DNA of 64,000 nt from Tranzscheliella williamsii (Eukaryota; Basidiomycota; Ustilaginomycetes; Ustilaginales; Ustilaginaceae), in assembly GCA_023212725.1 (NCBI GenBank), contig JALBYF010000008.1:186001-250000 (forward strand). Reading direction: 5' to 3'. Of the stretch, positions 9,296-17,941 are shown in pieces. Below the pieces are notes generated by a model, which saw only the letters and a list, made by a program, of their open reading frames with translations, made no database searches and was not told where the DNA came from. Made by a program: the position numbers and the translations under genes. Numbering within the stretch: the stretch's first letter is position 1; the number at the start of each line of letters is the position of its first letter.

Positions 9296-11944
9296 CTATG
9301 CTTTCAGGCTCTTCTTGGCGCCCTTGTCAGATGCTGTAGAAGTATCGTCCGTGACCTCCGAACTGGCAGGGCGCTTGTAGAACGTCGTAGGTTCTACAGA
9401 GTCGAGATCCGAAAGATGGAGGACGACTAGCTTGCGGTCTGATTGAGAGATGGCGAGCTGATGCCGCCTCGCCATAGTCTGCGGCTTCACCGATGAGGCT
9501 TCGTCCTTGGTTTCCTCCTCTTGCTTCGTGGAAGGCACCTCTTCCGGTATATCCTTCCACGACAAATCAAAGATTGCGCCTCCACCGACGTACTGCTTGA
9601 CGACGGCACCACTGTCTACGCGGGAGATGATGACTTTCTTGTCAATTCCACCGGTCGCCAGGTATCGAGCGCATGGACTGAACCGTAGCGTGTAGACATT
9701 GTCGTCGTGACCGTCAATGACCCGGAGGCATTCTCCGGTGTCAGCATTCCAAAGACGCGCCGTCCAGTCGAAAGAGCTGGTAGCAAGCATCCTCGGCTGA
9801 TCTGCATGTGCCGTGCCAGGACCGGTAGGGCACCAAGCCAGCGCGTACAATTCCTTCGTATGGCCCGAGAGCGTGAGACGGAGCCCTTTGTTGGGGCCTC
9901 TGGCGGTAGTTGTAATGGCAGAGCTGGATGACGACGGCGCGGCTGGCGCACTAGACTGGCCATTGGCACCCTGCGCTGGCGACGGGGCTGGGCCATCCTT
10001 GGGCACAACACTAGAGGATTCCGGAGCGTTGGCTCCGGTGGACATGGGCGCGCCGCCGTCCTTTTCGCGCTCGCGATCACCATGACTCTCTTCCGTCGTG
10101 CGCTGCCCGGGCTCCTCGTCAATGTCCATACCGTCCAGATGCGCGCTGCCTCCACGCCTTTGCGAGCCGCGTTTCCGCAGGCTGTCCGCGGCTGATGCTG
10201 CTGTCCCGGTCTGATTGCCGCAGCTTAGTTCAAGGGCCCAGATTTTGGCCGTGTTGTCGTCCGATACCGATGCGAGCAGAGTCTGTGAAGGATCAAACCG
10301 AATAGCGTTGACCTCGTCGGTGTGGCCCTTGAATGACTTGATGGGCTTGGGCTCACCGAGTTTGCAAAGATTGATGCTATTGTCTGCGGAACATGTCGCA
10401 AAGTAATTATCGGCCACGGAAGGGCTAAGTCCATGAGGCAGCGGAGGCGGTGCGTCGGAATTGGAGTTGCCTTTCAGAGAGCCATCAGCGGTGGAGAGCC
10501 ATTCGGCGTCCAAGACACTATCGCTGTGGATCGGATAGGTATGCCGCGGCTTACCGCTATTCAGATCCCAGACAATGATGGTGCCGTCAGCGCTCCCGGT
10601 TAGCAGCATATTGCCTTTACGATTCCATCGCACGCTGATGACAGGCCCCTGGTGCATGGACATGACAAGGTGCAAATCTCCTTGCGGGGTCCAAAGCCGA
10701 ACGATACCGTCGTACGATCCTGATGCTAGAAGAGTACCATCTGGATTCCAGTCTATTGTGGAAATGTCTTTGCTCTGGGCGGCGGGAAGATGTTTGCAGA
10801 TGGTCGGCGAATCTATCAACTCGCCAGCCTGCTCGGCCACTTCCCAAATTCTGACCGTAGCGTCTCCTCCTCCGGAAGCCAGCATGTTGGGTACCGTTGG
10901 ATTCCATGTCGAGATAAAGACCTCCCCGGTGTGGCCGGACAAAGTGGTTATTTGGCCATCTTCGATGTAATTGTCGCCCTTCGGTTGAGGTAACGGTGCT
11001 TTCGGATCCTTGTTGCGCGTAGTCGCTTCCTTGTCCCGCTTTTTGCCGTTTTCCCCACCGTCGGCGGCAGATGACTTTCCGCCTTTCTTCTTCTTATTGC
11101 TGATGTCCTTGTCTCTGGCGCGCGATTCCTCGGTTATCTTCCTTTCCGAATCTGGCGAGGCGGAACGTGATGCTATGCTCCCGTTCTGACGGGCGGGAAG
11201 CGGCGAAGCGGCGGAATCTGCCGTTGGAGGCCCACTAGGGCTTTCTTCCGTCTCTCCCGACGTGTTTGGCTTGGCCTGATCGACCGCCTCCCGTCGCAGC
11301 CGCTTGTCTTCACGTTCTACGTCCGAGGCCACCGACGCCGAAGCCTTCCGTTTGGCATCTTTGGCCTTGACAACGGACAATCTGCTATCATCCTCTTCTG
11401 CTTTGTCGAGCTTCTTCTTTGATGACGAGGCTACCTTTGAAGAGCGGTTGTGTTCTTCGGAGACAGGCCGTGCCTGACTTGTGGAATTTGTTGCGTTGAT
11501 ATGGGCGCCGCCGTTGGTTAACTTGGAGACGGATGGTAGAGAGTAAGCTACAGAGGCGGTTTGGGTCGCCGCTTCCCTATGCCTGGTCTTATCACCTGGA
11601 GTGAAGGGATCGGGGTGTGGCGAAAGGCGAGTTGGGCTTGCAACTGGTGGGGTTAGACGTGGCTTCCCATCGCAAACGTGGGGTGGGCCGATGAGCCTAA
11701 AAGGTGCCGAGCATGGGGTCTCGGTGCCGTCTGGCTGGACATGTGCCTCTACGGCTGCATATATGAGACCCTTTTGCAGATATCTAACCAATTGCCCGGG
11801 TTCGACGATCGCTTCTTTGGACAGAGGCGAATCATCGAGACGTGCTTCATGCCGTAGGGAGAAGGATGCATGGTGGAAGCCAGACTCTTTGAGATAGTGA
11901 TAGATCAAGAGATTGACCTCCGCTGATGTACAGAGCGGTGCCAT
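9296..11944 (-). CDS. TBL1: LisH-WD40 protein of the TBL1/Sif2 family
   Basis: An 882-residue protein starting at ATG 11944. Residues 6-40 (EVNLLIYHYLKESGF...) are a LisH dimerisation motif of the TBL1/Sif2 kind. Residues 70-325 are charged and low complexity with basic nuclear-localisation-like stretches. WD40 repeats begin at about 330 (TLSGHTGEV...) and run to about 855, with clear GH...WD-type units (ASGSYDGIVRLW, TGSADGTIIVWD, SVSDDNTAKIW, ATSSFDWTARLW). Family members are core subunits of the SMRT/NCoR and Set3 histone deacetylase corepressor complexes. An unusual feature is a disordered insert of about 110 residues (575-690, Gly/Ser/Asp-rich with a poly-Ser run) between two propeller blades. 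The insert has no stop or frame change, so it is not obviously an intron. Confidence 0.88.
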   Translation of the reverse strand: MAPLCTSAEVNLLIYHYLKESGFHHASFSLRHEARLDDSPLSKEAIVEPGQLVRYLQKGLIYAAVEAHVQPDGTETPCSAPFRLIGPPHVCDGKPRLTPPVASPTRLSPHPDPFTPGDKTRHREAATQTASVAYSLPSVSKLTNGGAHINATNSTSQARPVSEEHNRSSKVASSSKKKLDKAEEDDSRLSVVKAKDAKRKASASVASDVEREDKRLRREAVDQAKPNTSGETEESPSGPPTADSAASPLPARQNGSIASRSASPDSERKITEESRARDKDISNKKKKGGKSSAADGGENGKKRDKEATTRNKDPKAPLPQPKGDNYIEDGQITTLSGHTGEVFISTWNPTVPNMLASGGGDATVRIWEVAEQAGELIDSPTICKHLPAAQSKDISTIDWNPDGTLLASGSYDGIVRLWTPQGDLHLVMSMHQGPVISVRWNRKGNMLLTGSADGTIIVWDLNSGKPRHTYPIHSDSVLDAEWLSTADGSLKGNSNSDAPPPLPHGLSPSVADNYFATCSADNSINLCKLGEPKPIKSFKGHTDEVNAIRFDPSQTLLASVSDDNTAKIWALELSCGNQTGTAASAADSLRKRGSQRRGGSAHLDGMDIDEEPGQRTTEESHGDREREKDGGAPMSTGANAPESSSVVPKDGPAPSPAQGANGQSSAPAAPSSSSSAITTTARGPNKGLRLTLSGHTKELYALAWCPTGPGTAHADQPRMLATSSFDWTARLWNADTGECLRVIDGHDDNVYTLRFSPCARYLATGGIDKKVIISRVDSGAVVKQYVGGGAIFDLSWKDIPEEVPSTKQEEETKDEASSVKPQTMARRHQLAISQSDRKLVVLHLSDLDSVEPTTFYKRPASSEVTDDTSTASDKGAKKSLKA

Positions 11945-13467
11945 AGTAGGTGCGGCTGGCCCGACCCTCCGAGACCGATGCGCTGCCGAAGGCGTTCGGA
12001 CTCAGCTTGGTGTTGGAAGAGATGGCAACCCAACCTGAGAGTCTCTTGTGAACAAGTCGCAAGGTTGACGAGTTCAGGTTGGGACAGCAGCGGTAGGTGT
12101 GCAAGGTCGGTGAAAGCGTCGTGTAGAAGCTGAAGAACGGCAGTAGGACTGGCGACAAGCAGAGTGATAGCGTAATACTAGAGTGCCAACAGTCACAGGG
12201 GATACTGCGCAGGTAGAATGTGCTGCATCAATACTGAATACAGCCAGGTGGAATGATTGCCGATATCTGGCGGATATGGATGTTGAGTTGGCGGATGACA
12301 GCGAGGAGCAAGGAGACAATGCCAAGAGAGGTGACGATGGGTAGGCTTCCGATCCTGGATGGATCTGGAGCGCTACTGAAGCGGTCGCTCACTGGGACAA
12401 CTGCGCAACGTAAGGCACAAGCACGACTGGCCGTGGGAAGGCCAGGCTAGCCACGAGGGAGGATAGTGACGGAGGACGGTTCCGATGACGGCGGTGGCCC
12501 GGGTGACAGAGCAGTGGAAAGGGCAAGGAGAAGGCGGAGGGAGGTGGGCAAGGGAAGAAATGAAAGCTACAAGGTTGCTGAGGCGGGCCGAATCCTTTGC
12601 TTATGTGGTGGGACGACGGATGGAAGTGTCGAGCAACAGATGAAGAGGGCGCTGGCAGGCGAGGTGAAAGGTGCGAGGAGGTGATTGATGTAGTGCGACT
12701 GGTGTCGATGGGATAAGAGGCGAACGCAAGAATGGCTGCACAGGGATAGCGGATGGTCGAAGTTGGATGGATGGTGAAGCTGGGTAGGATCGGTGCGGAC
12801 AGGCGGAGGATGGAGCCAATAGGTAGGGCGACGAGGGAAGAAGGGAAGGGCAGAGAGAGAGGGCATCAAGGCAGCGCTAACCTCGAAAAGGGCTTCGCCA
12901 TTGCGCGACGATTTTGTCGAGCACGGCGGGCGGTCAGTGAAGCTCGATCGGTCGAGACGCTCCTCGTCTCCGTCTCTGTCTCCGTTCTCTGCCTCCGTCT
13001 GGCTTGACTCGATTCGAGCGCGTATATCCACGCTCTCTTGCCAGTGACTGAGCCCTAATCCAGGCTCGGTCTCTAGTCCGATGCAAGTGTGAAATCAGGT
13101 ATTCCTATTGTGTATAATATTGCCTCATGGTCAGATTTAGACGTGATTGTATTCCTTGCCATTATCATTAATCCTGAGTTGTTGTCCTTAATACCATGCT
13201 TTGTGTTGTTAGATCTACCAGGCTTCGCAGGAGCGCTTAACACGTTAACGCGACGAGGTGAGTATGCCAAGAAAGGCCTCAGATAGACACGACCCACTCT
13301 GAGCTCTCAGCATTCATCTGGCTCTGACCACATATTGTAGGTCTACATCGTACTGGTTCTGTTGCAACAGCTTGGTTCTGGTCTGCAATGTTATAATTCC
13401 GGCTACATAAGTATGGCACTACAGCCAAAGGCGCACTACAGAGCGGCAGACTGGCAGCGTGTGCCAC
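11945..13467. other. Intergenic upstream of the TBL1-like gene
   Basis: About 1.5 kb between two minus-strand genes. On the minus strand, 12560-12900 is pyrimidine-rich, as in fungal promoters and long leaders. The open frames here are composition-driven. A 5'-UTR intron for the TBL1-like gene is possible but I cannot place it. Confidence 0.45.
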
Positions 13468-14520
13468 TCACTTGGTCTTCTGTTTCTTCTGTTGACCTTG
13501 TCGCGGCTTGCCGTTCGCCCGCTTCTCGCCGCTGGACTGCTCCTTCTGTGCAGGCTCCTGATCCACCTCAACCGCTTCCTCCAGCTCCTCCTCGCCCCCA
13601 TCAGCGTCTTGGTCGTCCTGGTACTCGTCGTCATCTCCGTCTTCATCTCTGTCTCCGTCTTCATCTTCGTCTTTGTCTTCGTCTTCATTTTCATCTTCGT
13701 CTTCGTCTTCGTCGTCATCGTCTTGAGCATGGTCGCCAGCCTGACCATTCTTCTTTCCTGTGTCGTTACGGCTGCTGGTCTTCTGGCTCTTGCTGTTGGT
13801 CTGCTTGCCAGCAGATGACTTGGTACCGGCTTTGCCCTGTGATCGGGAGCTGTCCTTGCTCGTGCCTTTGTCTTCGTTGCCAGCGTCGCCCTCATCCTCC
13901 GCGTCGTCTTCATTTCCCTGAGCCTCCCCATCACTCTCCTTCTCTTGCTCCTCCTCATAATCTTTGTCTTGATCTTTCTCGGCATCCTGGTCATCCTTGT
14001 CTCCGTCGTTGTTGTCGGCCTCCTTGTTTCGACGGTTGTCGGCTACCTTCTTTCGCTGCTCCTTGGCGCGCTTGGTGTTGGGCACGTACTGCTGGCCCTT
14101 TTTGCTGTGGGACTGCTTCTGCGCTTCGGTGTCGGCCTTGTCCTGCTCGGACATGTTTTCCCACGCCTCTTTGGGCAGGTAGCGCTTGCGGCTGCCGTCT
14201 TGCTGTTTGGCGTGGCCGGAGCCTTCTTTGGTCTGCCACTCCTCCTCGCCCCAGCGCGTGAGGTTCTGCTGCGACTCGTCCTTGTGTCCTGCGTCAGCGT
14301 ATCCGCCTCCGCGCTTCTTGTATTCCGAGGCGGTGAACTGTGCCTTGCGGGCCGACCACTGGCCGGGCGCGCCGCCTTTGTCCGACTGCTGGATCTCCTG
14401 CTTCACCTCCTCGCGCAGCTGTGCGGGTCGCGCGCGGCGGGGTCAGTTCGCTCGCCACAGGATGCACGACACGGCGCGACTGCTTACCTCGGGGTCGGTA
14501 TACTTGTTCGCGGACGGCAT
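13468..14520 (-). CDS. DUF5872-like protein with long acidic tail, two exons
   Basis: Exon 1 is 14520-14488 (MPSANKYTDPE), then a 69-bp intron (GTAAGC to CACAG), then exon 2, 14418-13468; total 327 residues. After splicing, the N-terminal half reads YTDPELREEVKQEI...GDKGG-type, GQWSARKAQ, YKKRGGGY, LTRWGEEEWQTK, RYLPKEAWE and YVPNTKRAKE. This is the signature order of the small DUF5872 family, found in bacteria, viruses and some eukaryotes, with no known function. The C-terminal half is an Asp/Glu-rich disordered tail followed by a basic end (GQQKKQKTK), resembling histone chaperone or nucleolar tails. The stop codon lies within AAGTGAGT, which is also a perfect donor site, so a longer spliced form cannot be excluded. 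Confidence 0.8.
13618..13727. repeat. Triplet-rich low-complexity tract coding for Asp/Glu
   Basis: The plus strand reads as repeated TCT/TCG/TCA-type triplets, which on the minus strand code for the acidic run of the DUF5872-like protein. Such tracts vary in length by slippage. Confidence 0.7.
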
Positions 14521-15206
14521 GATGTCGATGCGGCATAAATGCAGAGCCGCCCGCCGGGGCGAGTATATATGCCTGCTCGCCCAGACCACCGCCCAACAGC
14601 GACGCGCCGTCGATCGCCGAGATCATCACCCAACAGAGCGACAAACCCCATCAAGGACGACCGCTGCGCCGCGTTAGATAATGTGTTTCGGGTGCTTCGC
14701 CTTCGCGCTCGGATGGCAGCTAAAATGTGGAGTATGAATCACCCCGCACACCCGCGCTTAGCAAAGCGTCCGCCCTGCCCCCGCCGCCGCATGTGGACAT
14801 CTCGGCGCGGCGCATCGTGCCCCCAAGACGTCACACCGTGCAGCCGGCAGCGTCCAATTTTCCCCCCATCGAGGCGCAGCATCGGGCCACGCCATCACCC
14901 GATCTGACACCGGTGCAGGCGGAGGTATGGCTGTATTGCAGGTGTTACGCGCAAACAGGGAGGGCTTTTTGTACAAAGTGAGAAGCAGAGTCTGGATACT
15001 CCCAGAGAGAGGTGGCGGTGTTGCACTGACAGGGATGTGCGAAGACGCATAGTTGATGTATGCCGTGGGCGAGACGATGCGATCGGAACAACCTTGTCTG
15101 GATGCAAGACGTTTCCGTCCAGAGCCAGCACCCCGGCCGAGCTTGTCATGGCAGCCGCAGGCACGGTGCGCTGTGGTTATGGGACAGTCGCACTCTTTTG
15201 TCGGCT
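14521..15206. other. Intergenic: DUF5872-like promoter and LAT1 3' region
   Basis: About 690 bases, GC-rich near the DUF5872 start. Apart from the TATA candidate I see nothing specific. Confidence 0.5.
14564..14570 (-). promoter_or_regulatory. Candidate TATA box of the DUF5872-like gene
   Basis: TATATAT stands out in a GC-rich setting about 45 bases upstream of ATG 14520. If used, it predicts a very short 5' UTR of perhaps 15-20 bases. Position and sequence are the only evidence. Confidence 0.35.
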
Positions 15207-16715
15207 TTAGAGCATGAAGCTGAGGGGGTTCTCGAGGGCGTCTTTGAAGGCCTTCATCCACCGAGCAGCGGTGGCGCCGTCCACGATGCGGTGGTCGGCA
15301 GAGATGGTGGCCTGCATGACCATGGACTTGCGGAAGCCCTGTTCGCTTTCCGCATCGGGGAGCAATCGGGCCTCGGTGCCGCCGATGGCGAGGATGCAGC
15401 TCTGCGGGAGGTTGATGATGGCGGTAAAGTGGGTGATGCCGAACATGCCCATGTTGGAGATGGTGAAGGAGCCGCCCTGATACTCGTGGGGAGAGAGCTT
15501 GCCAGCGCGAGCCTTGGCAGCGAGCTGCTTGGTGGCAGTGGAGATGGTGGCCAGACCCGACCCACCGACGTCCTTGACGATCGGGGTGATCAGACCGGTG
15601 GGGGTAGAGACGGCAATGGAGATGTCGGCCTTGTTGTGCTGGCGGATAAAGTCGCCGTGCCAGGCAGAGTTGACTTCGTGGACTTGCCTGAGCGCAACAG
15701 CAGCCGCCTTGGTGATGAAATCTCCGACGCTGAGCTTGGCAGCCTTGGCCGTCTCAACGTCCTTGCCGGCCTTTTCGGCGGCGGCCTTGTTGAAGACCTC
15801 GCGCAGCTTGAGCACCTTGTCCATCTCGACATCGATGCTGACATAGTAGTGCGGTACGGTTGCCTTTGACTCGGTAAGACGGGCAGCGATGGTGCGACGC
15901 ATGTTGGAGACGGGGATGTCGGTGTAGTCACCCGAAGCATCGGACGAGGGAGCAGGGGCGGCGGGGGCGGACGCGGACTTGGAAGCACCAGCGGCAGCAG
16001 GCTTGGCGGCGGCAGCAGCCTCAGGCTTGTAGTTCTCCACATCCACCTTGATGATACGACCTTCAGGCCCGGACCCTTTGATCTTGTCGAGGGCGATTCC
16101 CTTCTCCTGTGCCAACCTGCGTGCGACTGGAGTGGCGAAGATTCGGTCGCCGGAAGCCTGGAAGCTCGAGGAGCTGGAGGAAGAGGTCGAGGAGGACGAC
16201 GACGACGACGAAGAAGGAGCAGGGGCAGCCTCTTCTTTCTTGGGCTCCTCGGAAGGTTTAGACTGTTCCTTGGGCTCTTCCGACGGAGCGGGCTTGGCGT
16301 CGCCTGCCTCGGAGGCAGCCTTGGAAGCAAAGTCATCGGCGCCCGAGAGGTCATCACCCTCTTCAGCCATAATAGCGATCAAGGAGTTGACCTGGACAGC
16401 CTTAGCACCGTCCTCCACGAGGATCTTTGCGAGAACACCATCTTCCTGAGCCTCGACATCCATGGTCGCCTTGTCGGTCTCGATTTCGAGGAGGACATCA
16501 CCAGCAGAGAAGGCCTCGCCTGGCTGCTTCTTCCAGGCGGCAATGCCACCCTCGGTCATGGTGGGAGACATGGCAGGCATGTTGAACTTGGAGAACTCGA
16601 GCGTTTTCCGCGAGGAGTGGAAGGATCGGTGAGCCAGCGCCGATGAAGGCGAGGCAGCGGCCGCAGCCGCGGCCTTCTGAAGACCAGATCGCTGAAGAGC
16701 ACGAAGGGCCTGCAT
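15207..16715 (-). CDS. LAT1: Dihydrolipoamide acetyltransferase, E2 of pyruvate dehydrogenase
   Basis: E2 core of the mitochondrial pyruvate dehydrogenase complex, transferring acetyl groups from lipoamide to CoA. The 502-residue frame starts at ATG 16715. Residues 1-38 form an Arg/Ala/Ser-rich presequence. One lipoyl domain covers about 43-118, with the lipoylated Lys at about residue 82 in ETDKATMDVE. A Ser- and Pro/Glu-rich linker (about 130-188, including a poly-Ser run) leads to the peripheral subunit-binding domain (about 190-227, FATPVARRLA...GSGPEGRI). A second Ala/Pro linker leads to the catalytic domain (about 265-502), with the active-site motif DHRIVDG (His about 475, Asp about 479) and the usual end NPLSFML. 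One lipoyl domain is normal for fungal E2. Confidence 0.96.
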   Translation of the reverse strand: MQALRALQRSGLQKAAAAAAASPSSALAHRSFHSSRKTLEFSKFNMPAMSPTMTEGGIAAWKKQPGEAFSAGDVLLEIETDKATMDVEAQEDGVLAKILVEDGAKAVQVNSLIAIMAEEGDDLSGADDFASKAASEAGDAKPAPSEEPKEQSKPSEEPKKEEAAPAPSSSSSSSSSTSSSSSSSFQASGDRIFATPVARRLAQEKGIALDKIKGSGPEGRIIKVDVENYKPEAAAAAKPAAAGASKSASAPAAPAPSSDASGDYTDIPVSNMRRTIAARLTESKATVPHYYVSIDVEMDKVLKLREVFNKAAAEKAGKDVETAKAAKLSVGDFITKAAAVALRQVHEVNSAWHGDFIRQHNKADISIAVSTPTGLITPIVKDVGGSGLATISTATKQLAAKARAGKLSPHEYQGGSFTISNMGMFGITHFTAIINLPQSCILAIGGTEARLLPDAESEQGFRKSMVMQATISADHRIVDGATAARWMKAFKDALENPLSFML

Positions 16716-17302
16716 CTTAGTATCGAAGACTCTGCCAGATCAGGAGAAGGGCGGAAGTGGGGAAGCGGGAGCAGGGTGTCGATGGGGTCGAGGGCGAGGG
16801 GCTGAAGAAGAAGTGCTGCTGCTGACCACGAGCGAGACATTTGCCATGGGCCAAGCAAGAAGCTTGATTCAGGCAGCGTCGAAGTGCTTAGCTTGTTCCC
16901 GCGAAGAAAACAAAATAGTAAAATGAATATAATGATAGTAATATCGATCAAAGCGTAGTCGTTGGCCGACGTCGCGACAGATTTCTATTCAGGTTGGTAC
17001 AATTACCATCCCACCATGTCTAGATCGACTACAGACTCGTTTTGCTGCTCCCAAAAAATCCACATCAGGGTTCAATTTCGGATAGGCGCTTTTCTGTCAC
17101 TATCGATAAGCAATACAAGTCCACAGCAATACACGTAATACACATCGTAACAGCCTGATTAGTTGCTGTCTATCTGACTTTCGGATTATTCCTTCGCGAT
17201 CCGCCCCGGCCATTCCCAACAATTCCGAGCAGGAGATCCTCCATACTATACATCACGCTTCCACTCACAAATCACTGTGACTGTTGAGATCCATCACGGA
17301 CG
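16716..17302. other. Intergenic: LAT1 upstream region
   Basis: Relatively AT-rich compared with the neighbouring genes. It contains the LAT1 promoter. No gene, RNA or repeat seen. Confidence 0.5.
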
Positions 17303-17722
17303 CTATGCATGTGTGTTAGAGCCTTTGCTAGGGCAAGGATCAGCATGCTTTGCCGTATCAGACGCGGCCGTATCAGACGCGTGTGCGGAGTGTTCCGGGC
17401 ACTTTGCCGTTGGCGGTGAGATGTAGCAGGCAGACGGGCAGACCGGTATGCAGTCCACCTCTTTCTCTCTCAACAACCACTCCTGCTCGCTCCGCGTGGC
17501 TTGGTCTGCGGCGATGCTAGCCATGCCGTTCTTATACATGACGCCCACATATCGCCTGGCGCAACTGGCTCGTTTGATCTCGAGTCCCACCAACATGCGC
17601 TGCCACACCGCTTCTTGCTGCGCCATGCGCTGAGCTGGTCGAGATGCGATGCGCATGTCAATGATCTCAGTGGTGCACCCCAGCTTTTGCTGCCCGCGAT
17701 ACAAACGACGGCTTGCAGCCAT
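17303..17722 (-). CDS. Possible small protein of unknown function (139 residues)
   Basis: An open frame from ATG 17722 to TAG 17303, lying 220 bases downstream of AAT1 on the same strand. Residues 1-100 look protein-like: mixed helix-forming composition, moderate charge, and Cys residues at 16, 54, 90, 94, 98 and 108, the three CxxxC-spaced ones falling in VDCIPVCPSACY. The end is low complexity because of a 15-bp DNA duplication. I recognise no family. It may be a lineage-specific gene or merely part of the AAT1 3' UTR. Confidence 0.3.
   Translation of the reverse strand: MAASRRLYRGQQKLGCTTEIIDMRIASRPAQRMAQQEAVWQRMLVGLEIKRASCARRYVGVMYKNGMASIAADQATRSEQEWLLREKEVDCIPVCPSACYISPPTAKCPEHSAHASDTAASDTAKHADPCPSKGSNTHA
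17352..17381. repeat. 15-bp tandem duplication (two copies)
   Basis: GCCGTATCAGACGCG occurs twice head to tail at 17352-17366 and 17367-17381. It lies inside the possible small minus-strand gene and gives a repeated SDTA in the putative peptide. Confidence 0.8.
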
Positions 17723-17941
17723 CTGGCATCTTGCGACCTCTCTGCGTTACTGCGATCTGATCAACTAGATCAGACGCTTCCTGCCACATCCCATCTGCAG
17801 CCCGGCGTGCTCTATACGCTCTTTCGACCACAGACCAGCGGCGCATTGTTCAGCAGGGTAGTTCATCGAAGCGAAGAAACTGTCTATACGAAGCGTCGTT
17901 GAGATGGTACGCCTGTTGGGTCGATGAGACGACACGTCTGT

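Noticed and set aside
13362..14261. Leu/Arg-rich plus-strand frames opposite the acidic tail
   Set aside because: They are reverse reads of Asp/Glu triplet repeats and look membrane-like only by composition.
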